This document shows, in pieces, positions 41,905 to 48,981 of a stretch of DNA of 64,000 nt. Every line of letters begins with the position of its first letter. The stretch's first letter is position 1. A program made the translations under genes and the position numbers. The stretch is taken from NCBI GenBank assembly GCA_963851085.1, contig CAWKNX010000018.1:124001-188000 (forward strand). Reading direction: 5' to 3'. Below the pieces are notes generated by a model. It saw only the letters and a list, made by a program, of their open reading frames with translations, made no database searches and had not been told where the DNA came from. The stretch is from DATFVJ01 sp963851085. GTDB taxonomy: Bacteria; Actinomycetota; Actinomycetes; Streptosporangiales; Streptosporangiaceae.

Positions 41905-43005
41905 CTAGCCGCGGCCGTACTTCGCCTCCGAACGCCAGAAGTACAGGAATCCCGCGGCGAGTGTGACGCCCGCCCAGCCCGCCGCGTAGATCCACAGACC
42001 CGGGATGCCGACGATCGGGTGGCAGTACGCTTGCAGGTGCGGCGGCTTCGCCCTGCTGACGCGGAACAGCTCACATTTCGCCGCGCTGTACGGTTCCGCA
42101 CCGGGCTCGTTGTCTCGTTCCGTCGCGAGCAGCGCCCACCTGGTCAGCGAGATGTAGACCGCGGCCGGGTTCACCGCGAGCGCCTTCTGCACCGCGTGCG
42201 GCATGCCCGCGGCGATCACGCTCACGCTGTACATCACGCCACAGAAGTAGCGCCAGGTGCGCAGCAGGAAGGGCAGCAGCTGGCTGATGTCACGTGCTTC
42301 CGCGCCCAACCTGGCCATGGCAAGGCCGGCCCCGAGGTTGAACAGGGTCTGCAGCAGCAAGGCGGCTGCCACCAGCACCCAGTACCAGGTGACAGGCTCG
42401 GCGGTGGCGAGCACGATGGCGATCAGCACCACCATGGCAAGCAGCATCTGCTGAAGTTCCACGATGACGTAGCTGAGGGGCAGGCAGGCGCGGGGGAAAT
42501 GCAGCGCACGGATGAGGGGCAGGTTGTTGCCGATCACCCGTGAGCCGGTCAGCATCGAGCGCTCGGTGAAGCTGAACACGAATACGCCGGCGACCAGGTA
42601 GGCGGTGTAGTTGGCGATTCCGCGCTTGGCCTCGAATATCACGCCGAAGATTAGGTAGTAGACGCCGGCGTTGAGCAGCGGGGTGAGAACCTGCCAGACC
42701 TGGCCGAGCTGTGACTCGGTGTAGAGCGCGATGTTGCGCGCGGTCGCGAACGTGAGGATGAAGTGCCTGCGGCTCCATAGCGAGCGCACGTAGGACGAGA
42801 GCCGCGGGCGCGCCGCGCTCGGCCGCAGCCCGGCCCGCCGGGCGAGATCCGCGAGCGGCTCGTCGGGGAGCGGCTTGACCGGGGCGCCGCTCAAGCTCTC
42901 CGCGGTCTTCAGCTGACCCGGCCCGCTGATCCGCGCGAGTTCTCTCACTCCCGAGAGCGTAAGAGCCCGATTCGCGGTCGACTGGGCTCTCCGGCCCGAG
43001 TACAT
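41905..43005 (-). CDS. ABC-2-type polysaccharide export permease
   Basis: The protein has 366 residues. A ~95-residue cytosolic N-terminus leads to FILTFATARNIALYTESQLGQ, an amphipathic entry helix, and then six TM helices (PLLNAGVYYLIFGVIFE, YTAYLVAGVFVFSF, LLAMVVLIAIVLATA and others). This is the Wzm/TagG pattern; such permeases export finished lipid-linked glycans. No ABC ATPase (Wzt/TagH) lies in the window, so it must be encoded elsewhere. It converges on the double glycosyltransferase gene with a 30-bp gap. Confidence 0.85.
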   Translation of the reverse strand: MYSGRRAQSTANRALTLSGVRELARISGPGQLKTAESLSGAPVKPLPDEPLADLARRAGLRPSAARPRLSSYVRSLWSRRHFILTFATARNIALYTESQLGQVWQVLTPLLNAGVYYLIFGVIFEAKRGIANYTAYLVAGVFVFSFTERSMLTGSRVIGNNLPLIRALHFPRACLPLSYVIVELQQMLLAMVVLIAIVLATAEPVTWYWVLVAAALLLQTLFNLGAGLAMARLGAEARDISQLLPFLLRTWRYFCGVMYSVSVIAAGMPHAVQKALAVNPAAVYISLTRWALLATERDNEPGAEPYSAAKCELFRVSRAKPPHLQAYCHPIVGIPGLWIYAAGWAGVTLAAGFLYFWRSEAKYGRG

Positions 43006-43105
43006 CGCCTGTTCTGGAGGATTTCCGCCGCAGTTACCAGCGGTTCGCTCGTGCGTCCCTCCTCGGCCTCAGGGCGCTCAGCCCGCCCAGCTCAGCCCGC
43101 CCAGC

Positions 43106-44683
43106 TCAGCCTGCCAGTTCGGCCGCCCGCTCCTGCTGCTGTGCCGGCCCGTCCCCGCCAGCGCCGCCATCCACGGGCTCGCGGCCGCGCAGCGGGACCT
43201 CCTTGATGAACCAGCCGATCACGAAGACGATCCCCGCCAACGGCGCCGCCCAGAGGAACACGTAGTGGATGGCGTGCGCGATGGCGAACAGGACGTCGTC
43301 CCGCACGGCCAGCGGCATGCGGAGGATGACCCTCGGGTCGAACTGGCCGCCGCTGGCGTTCAAGTGCAGGCCCGGCGCCCGGAGCCGCAGCGTGTCCTGC
43401 AGGCGGCTGGCGAATATCGCCCCGAACAGCGAGACACCGAACGAGCCGCCGATCTGCTGGAAGAACGTCCTGGAACTGCTCGCCACACCCATGTCACGCG
43501 GGTCCACGCTGTTCTGTGCGATCGTGGTGGTGATCTGCATGAGCAGGCCCATGCCGATGCCGAGCACAGCCATGTACAAGCCGGACGTCACGCGGCTGGT
43601 GCCCACCCCGAGCAGGGACAGCAGGTACATGCCGGCGGCCATGGCCGCGCCGCCGATGATCGGGAACGCCTTGTACCGCCCGGTCCGCGTCATGACCTGG
43701 CCCGAGACGAGCGAGGTGACCATGGCGCCCGCCATCATCGGCAGCAGCAGCAGGCCGCTGGCGGTGGCGGACGCGCCCTGCACGGTCTGCTGGTAGAGCG
43801 GCAGGAAGGTGAGCGCGCCGAACATCGCGAAACCGGACAGGAAGATCATTACCGAGACGATCGAGAAGTTGCTGTTGCGGAAGAGGTGCAGCGGGAGTAT
43901 CGGTTCTTTGGCCCGCGTCTCGGCCCAGATGAAGGCGGCCGTGGCGACGATACCGATCACGGCGAGGGCCATGATCGGCGATGAGGACCAGGCGTACTGC
44001 GTGCCGCCCCAGCTCGCGAGCAGGACGAGAGCCGTGGCCGCGACGGCGAGGAGCCCGGCGCCCAGGTAGTCGATCGTGTGACTGACCCGGTTTCGCGGCG
44101 TGTGCAGCACGATCGCGAGGTAGACGAGCGCCGCCCCGCCGACCGGCAGGTTGATGTAGAAGATCCAGCGCCACGAGAAGTTGTCCGTGATGGTCCCGCC
44201 GACCAGCGGCCCGGCGATCATGGCGAGCATCATCACCGCCATCATGTAGCCCATGTACTGGCCACGTTCCCGCGGCGGCACCAGGTCACCGATGGTCGCG
44301 ATCACCCCGACCATCAGCCCGCCCGCACCGATCCCCTGGACGGCGCGGAACATGATCAGCTCGGCCATCGAGTGCGACTGGCCGGCCAGTGCCGAGCCGA
44401 CTAGGAAGATCACGATCGCGGCGATGAGGAACCTCTTGCGGCCGTACTGGTCGCCGAGCTTGCCGTAGAACGGCGTCGTGATCGTCGATGCGAGCACGTA
44501 CGCCGTGACGACCCAGGACAGGTGCGCCACGCCGCCCAGGTCGCCGACGATGTGCGGCAGCGCCGTGCCCACGACCAACTGGTCGAGCATGGCGAGCGTC
44601 ATCGCGAGCATCAGCGCGGGCAGCACGAGCAGGATCTCCCGGCGCGAGGCCTGAGCGCTGTCCACCTGGCCGTTCACTGTCAC
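43106..44683 (-). CDS. MFS drug exporter, DHA2 (EmrB/QacA) 14-TM type
   Basis: The protein has 525 residues with fourteen TM helices. Motif C is VIATIGDLVPPRERGQYMGY; the signature GKLGDQYGRKRFLIAAIV lies between TM2 and TM3; an Asp in TM1 (MLDQLVVGTALPHIVG) is the conserved protonation residue. I prefer the GTG at 44683 because agggag sits 6 nt before it; GTG at 44716 would add 11 residues and has no good ribosome site. It is divergent from a TetR gene across a near-perfect inverted repeat at 44720-44735, so repression by that protein is likely. The substrate is an unknown toxic compound. Confidence 0.9.
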   Translation of the reverse strand: MTVNGQVDSAQASRREILLVLPALMLAMTLAMLDQLVVGTALPHIVGDLGGVAHLSWVVTAYVLASTITTPFYGKLGDQYGRKRFLIAAIVIFLVGSALAGQSHSMAELIMFRAVQGIGAGGLMVGVIATIGDLVPPRERGQYMGYMMAVMMLAMIAGPLVGGTITDNFSWRWIFYINLPVGGAALVYLAIVLHTPRNRVSHTIDYLGAGLLAVAATALVLLASWGGTQYAWSSSPIMALAVIGIVATAAFIWAETRAKEPILPLHLFRNSNFSIVSVMIFLSGFAMFGALTFLPLYQQTVQGASATASGLLLLPMMAGAMVTSLVSGQVMTRTGRYKAFPIIGGAAMAAGMYLLSLLGVGTSRVTSGLYMAVLGIGMGLLMQITTTIAQNSVDPRDMGVASSSRTFFQQIGGSFGVSLFGAIFASRLQDTLRLRAPGLHLNASGGQFDPRVILRMPLAVRDDVLFAIAHAIHYVFLWAAPLAGIVFVIGWFIKEVPLRGREPVDGGAGGDGPAQQQERAAELAG

Positions 44684-44719
44684 GGCAAGCTCCCTGCGGT
44701 CCACCGGTTTGTCCACTTA

Positions 44720-44735
44720 CTTGCCGTACGGTAAG
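44720..44735. promoter_or_regulatory. Inverted-repeat operator, probable TetR binding site
   Basis: CTTGCCGTACGGTAAG is a 16-bp palindrome with one mismatched pair. It lies between the divergent MFS and TetR genes, 37 bp from the preferred MFS start and 66 bp from the TetR start. Placement and size fit a TetR-family operator that controls both genes. Confidence 0.7.
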
Positions 44736-44800
44736 CTACGCGGCAGACGGCCGTCAAGTTGATATTCCGGGCCGCGAGGCAGTGGAGCACGCGAAGACAA

Positions 44801-45385
44801 ATGGCTGCGGACAGACACGGCACACGTGGCCGGATCCAGGCGGTCGCCCTGGATCTGTTCGCGGAACAGGGGTACGACAAGACCTCGCTCCGCGAGATCG
44901 CGGAGCGGCTCGGCGTGACCAAGGCCGCGCTCTACTACCACTTCAAGTCGAAGGAAGACATCGTCCGCAGTCTCTTCGAGGACTACGCACGCGAGGTCGA
45001 CGAACTCATCGAGTGGGGCGGGCAGCAGCCCCGCACCGCCGCGACCAGACGGGGGTTGCTCGACCGCTACCTCGACATCGTCGTGCGGCGCACCGGCATC
45101 TTCCGCTTTCTCGAAAGCAACCAGGCGGCGCTGCGGAACCTCGAGTCCGAGGGCACCAAGGAAGTGTTCCGTGAGCGGATGCGTGCCCTCATCGACCTGA
45201 CCCGTGAGCCCGACGCGTCGCTGCCGGAGCGGATGCGGGCGAGCCTGGCGTTCACCGCTGTGCACGTGGGCTGGCTGTTCTTCCAGGATGAACCGGTCAG
45301 CAAGGACGAACTTCGCGCCGTCGTGTACGACATCGCCTGCGACCTGGCGATGGCGCCGCACAAGGCGGAGCTCTCCGCGCCCTGA
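44801..45385 (+). CDS. TetR/AcrR-family transcriptional regulator
   Basis: The protein has 194 residues. The N-terminal HTH is typical: RIQAVALDLFAEQGYDKTSL, REIAERLGVTKAALYYHFKS, KEDIVRSLFEDY. The C-terminal ligand-binding half is helical and variable. ATG 44801 is preferred over an earlier start because it directly precedes the conserved HTH start; the upstream gcgaag gives a moderate ribosome site. It likely represses itself and the divergent exporter, releasing DNA when a drug binds. Confidence 0.92.
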   Translation: MAADRHGTRGRIQAVALDLFAEQGYDKTSLREIAERLGVTKAALYYHFKSKEDIVRSLFEDYAREVDELIEWGGQQPRTAATRRGLLDRYLDIVVRRTGIFRFLESNQAALRNLESEGTKEVFRERMRALIDLTREPDASLPERMRASLAFTAVHVGWLFFQDEPVSKDELRAVVYDIACDLAMAPHKAELSAP

Positions 45386-45454
45386 GTCGCTCCCTGAGTC
45401 GGTCACAGAGTCGCTCACAGAGCAGGTCGCGCCCGGGCGAGCCACGCTGAGCGC

Positions 45455-46807
45455 CTAAGCGGGTTTGGCCTCCGCGGGTGGCCTGCCGATCAGCTCGATG
45501 AGCCCGAGCACTATCAGCAGCAGCACGACGATCCATATCACGACGCCGACGGTCGTGGGGACGGAGAAGACGAAGATGAGCGCGGCCAGCCCCACCGCAC
45601 CGATGCGCAGGCCCCGCCGGTGCGCGAATGTCCAGGTGCCGACCGGGCCCGTGCGCACGCCATGGGTTTCGCCGCCCGTGCGGATCCAGGCGAGCGCCGA
45701 CGCGAACGCGCCGCGGGTCCGCACGGCCGTCACGGATGGCCCGGTGATGAACGCGGCGGCGGCCACCACCAGCCCGACGACGAGGAAGGTGCGCAGCGCG
45801 ATCCTGATGAACCGCACGAGCGTGTCGAACGCGGCGGCGGCGGCGTCGCTTGGCAGCGTGCTATTCGGCACGCTGTTCAGGTAGATGCCGCGAGCGATCA
45901 GCAAACCGGCGCCGAGCACCAGCATGGATGCGGCGAAGCCGAGCCCGGCGCCGATCGTCGCCCTGCGGTGGCCCTTGGCGATATAGATGCCGAGTCCCAG
46001 CAGGACGAGCGTCACGATCGGCAGCACCCACTTCAAGTCGTTGATGAGCCGGTAGGCGGTCTGGGCCTTCACCAGGTCTTTGGACGGGAACAGCGCGAAC
46101 GTGACATGGATGATGGGGATGCTGTTCACGATCGTGAGGCCGCGCGAGGCGAGATCCTGCTTGGCGACCTGGATGAAGGGCGCCAGGTCGAGCGTGACCT
46201 GGCCGTTGCTGACCGAGACGGCGTTGTTGCTGGTGGTGCGGCCCGACAGCGCCGCGACGAGTTGCTCGTGCGCCACCCGGTTGACCTGCACCCACGCGTT
46301 CGCCATCCGGGGGCCGGTGATGATCTTGTGTACTCGGGTGTGCACGAACCCCTGGACCGCGCTCGCGAGCGACCCGGAGAAGCCCTGAAGCAGCGTGGCG
46401 ACCCGGGACAGGCCCTTCTGGTTGAGCAGGGTAGCCGCCTGGCTCGTCAGCCCCGGCACGTTGAGCTGCGTGACGATCTCGTTTGTGATCTTGTCGGTCA
46501 GCGCGTTCTGGATGGCAGGATCGCTGATCAGCGGCGTCACGTTCGCCACGTACCTGCTGGTGTCGGAGACCTGGTTGGCGGTCCACACCGCGAGAACGGA
46601 GACGGGTGCGAGCACGCAGCCGATAACGATCAGCAGCGCGGCGACCGGTGTGCGCCAGCTAAAACGGTGCATCGGCGTCCTTTCCGGTCTCTTGCGCAGT
46701 TGTGCAACCTCGGTGCGCAGGGCTTCGAGTTCGGCGCGCTCGTCTGGGAGGAGCAGGGCTGCCGGATCCGCGCCAGCCGCGCTATCGCCGCCGTCAAGAT
46801 CCGACAT
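45455..46807 (-). CDS. Conserved actinobacterial integral membrane protein, four TM helices
   Basis: The protein has 450 residues. A short acidic, coiled-coil-prone N-terminus (PDERAELEALRTEVAQLRK) precedes TM1 (PVAALLIVIGCVLAPVSVLA). A ~180-residue extracytoplasmic domain follows (VSDTSRYVANVTPLISDPAI, ALTDKITNEIVTQLNVPGL). Three more helices and a C-terminal cytosolic piece end in a last hydrophobic helix pair. The architecture is common in Streptomyces and relatives, with no known function. ATG 46807 is preceded by aaggggtgag. Tandem gagtcgctc-type repeats occupy the gap to the TetR gene. Confidence 0.75.
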   Translation of the reverse strand: MSDLDGGDSAAGADPAALLLPDERAELEALRTEVAQLRKRPERTPMHRFSWRTPVAALLIVIGCVLAPVSVLAVWTANQVSDTSRYVANVTPLISDPAIQNALTDKITNEIVTQLNVPGLTSQAATLLNQKGLSRVATLLQGFSGSLASAVQGFVHTRVHKIITGPRMANAWVQVNRVAHEQLVAALSGRTTSNNAVSVSNGQVTLDLAPFIQVAKQDLASRGLTIVNSIPIIHVTFALFPSKDLVKAQTAYRLINDLKWVLPIVTLVLLGLGIYIAKGHRRATIGAGLGFAASMLVLGAGLLIARGIYLNSVPNSTLPSDAAAAAFDTLVRFIRIALRTFLVVGLVVAAAAFITGPSVTAVRTRGAFASALAWIRTGGETHGVRTGPVGTWTFAHRRGLRIGAVGLAALIFVFSVPTTVGVVIWIVVLLLIVLGLIELIGRPPAEAKPA

Positions 46808-47006
46808 CGCTCACCCCTTTTCCGGCACGGAACCACCCCTGTGCCCTGGCGAGCCCAGGCGGCCGGTCACCGGGTCGGCTCGGAGCTTTCACGGTCTCCC
46901 ACCACGGCGGGGCATTGCCTCCCCCCGGGCGGGTGATCCGCCCCCGCATCGGGCCATTTACCGGGCCGGCAGGCGGGAACGCGGCCATATCCGCCGGGTC
47001 GCGGTT

Positions 47007-48845
47007 TCACCCGATGTGGGTGGTGCCCGGCAGTTCGGCCCGGGCGGCGTAACCGGGCAGCAGCGGCTTGCCTAAGCTGAGCGCCGCGGCCGTAACCACG
47101 AGCGCGGCGTGACAGCCTGCCAGCGGGAAGTTGCCCGTGAGCCTGCCGCGCAACGGGTCGTACTGCTCGGCGAGCAGGCCCACATCGTTGCGCAGATCAA
47201 GCAGCCTGCCGAACAGTTCGCGGGCCCGCGCGCCCCTGCCCATCCGGGCCAGGCACTCGGCCAGCCAGAACGAGCAGGGCAGGTACGCGCCCTCGCCCGT
47301 GGGGACACCGTCCACCCCGCCGAGCAGGTCGGCGACGTGCCGCCGCAGCAGACCGTCGTCGTTCAGCTCACCTGCGATCGCATCCACGGTTCCCGTGATC
47401 CGCTCGTCCGTGGCGGGCAGGAAACCGATGAGCGGCAGCCGCAGCAGGCTCGCGTCCAGGTCGGGTGCGGCATAGCGCTGCACGAAGACACGCCTGCTCG
47501 CGTCGTAGCCGCGCTCGAGTACCTCGGCGCGTGCGGCGTCGCGCAGCCGCCGCCAGCGATCCACCGGCCCGGGGTCGCCGAACTGCTCGATCATCTTGAC
47601 CGCCGAGTCCGCCGCGGCCCACACCATCGCCTTGGAGTGCACGAACTGGCGGGGCACGCCGCGCACCTGCCAGATACCGGCGTCCGGCTCGCGCCACCTC
47701 GATTCGAGGAAGCCGAGCACCGCGTCGGGTTCCCACGGGTCCAAGACCGCGGGCATCCCGGCCATGCGCGCCTCCAGCCGGGCACGGAGCACGTCGCCGA
47801 AGACGGTGAGCTGGAACTGCTCAGCTGCCGCGTTACCGATCCGGACGGGGCGCGCGCCCTCGTAGCCGGTCAGCCAGTCGAGCTCGAGCTCAGGCAGCCG
47901 TTTCTCACCCGCCAGCCCGTAGACGGCCTGCACCCGCGCGGGCAAGCCGGAGACCGCGCGTATCATCCAGTTCAGGACGGCTGTCGCGTCACCGACGCCG
48001 CGGACGCGAATGAACGCGTCGACCGCGGCCGCCGCATCGCGAATCCAGCAGTACCTGTAGTCCCAGTTACGCGAGCCCGCGGGCTGCTGCGGCAGCGACG
48101 TGGTCGGCGCGGAGACCAGGCCGCCGGTGGGCGCGTAAGTGAGAGCCTTCAGTGTGATCAGCGACCGGATCACGGCCTCCTGCCAATCACCCTCATACCG
48201 CAGGGCTGCGACCCAGTCACGCCACCACTGCGCCGTACGCGCGGTCAGCGCGGGAACAAGCGGCGGGACCGGCGGGCCCGTGTGCGCCGGCCGCCAGATC
48301 AATGCGAACGGCACCTGGTCGCCCTGGCTCACCGAGAACTCGGCGATGCCGACGCCCTGCCTGCGCCGCAGGTGGACCGGGCTGAACAGCCACAATGCCT
48401 CCGAGCCCGCTACCACGCAGGACGAGTCGCCGTGCCGCACGATCTGCGGCTGAGCGGAGCCGTACTCGAAACCGGCGGCCAGCGTCATCCGCAGCTTGAC
48501 CTCACCGCTGACGCCCTCCACCATGCGGAGCACCATCGGATCGCCGCCGGTGTCCGCGAGCCCGCGCGGCGGCATGCAGTCGACCAGCCGCGCCGAGCCC
48601 GACGCGGTCGTGAACTCGGTCTCGAGCACCAGTGTGTCGTGCAGGTATCCGCGCTTGACCCGGACGGCGCCGTCTTCGGGTGCGATCTGCCAGTACCCGT
48701 GACGTGAATCCCCGACCAGGGCGGCGAAACAGGCCTGGGAATCGAATCGGGGCAGGCACAGCCAGTCGATGGAGCCGTCACGACAGACTAGACCGGCCGA
48801 ATGCAGGTCACCGATGAGCGCGTGCTCGTCGATCGGTCGGGGCAT
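47007..48845 (-). CDS. Glycoside hydrolase family 15 protein (glucoamylase/trehalase-like), proposed general acid Glu replaced by Gln
   Basis: The protein has 612 residues: N-terminal beta-sandwich (IGDLHSAGLVCRDGSIDWLC, PRFDSQACFAALVGD) and (alpha/alpha)6 barrel (AGSRNWDYRYCWIRDAAAAV, FVHSKAMVWAAADSA, GLLAEQYDPLRGRLTGNFPL). GH15 enzymes release glucose from starch, glycogen or trehalose. The base Glu in LLAEQYD is present. In DAGIWQVRG the residue after Trp, normally the acid Glu, is Gln393 (codon CAG at 47667-47669). This should cripple classic hydrolysis. Full length and otherwise conserved. caggag precedes the ATG by 8 nt. Confidence 0.88.
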   Translation of the reverse strand: MPRPIDEHALIGDLHSAGLVCRDGSIDWLCLPRFDSQACFAALVGDSRHGYWQIAPEDGAVRVKRGYLHDTLVLETEFTTASGSARLVDCMPPRGLADTGGDPMVLRMVEGVSGEVKLRMTLAAGFEYGSAQPQIVRHGDSSCVVAGSEALWLFSPVHLRRRQGVGIAEFSVSQGDQVPFALIWRPAHTGPPVPPLVPALTARTAQWWRDWVAALRYEGDWQEAVIRSLITLKALTYAPTGGLVSAPTTSLPQQPAGSRNWDYRYCWIRDAAAAVDAFIRVRGVGDATAVLNWMIRAVSGLPARVQAVYGLAGEKRLPELELDWLTGYEGARPVRIGNAAAEQFQLTVFGDVLRARLEARMAGMPAVLDPWEPDAVLGFLESRWREPDAGIWQVRGVPRQFVHSKAMVWAAADSAVKMIEQFGDPGPVDRWRRLRDAARAEVLERGYDASRRVFVQRYAAPDLDASLLRLPLIGFLPATDERITGTVDAIAGELNDDGLLRRHVADLLGGVDGVPTGEGAYLPCSFWLAECLARMGRGARARELFGRLLDLRNDVGLLAEQYDPLRGRLTGNFPLAGCHAALVVTAAALSLGKPLLPGYAARAELPGTTHIG

Positions 48846-48981
48846 CCGCGGGCTCCTGGCGGTCGCTGGCGCGGTGTCCTTCGCCGTGCCCTTGCTGGCC
48901 AGCGAGAACTTTTAGCGTCGCGCTACCGAGTCTCGCCAGGCCACCACGTGACGTCGTCATCCCGTAAAGGTGAACGGATTG

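Noticed and set aside
45386..45440. gagtcgctc/cacagagtc repeats considered as a CRISPR or regulatory array
   Set aside because: Only a few imperfect 13-14 bp units between convergent genes, no spacers; probably simple repeat.
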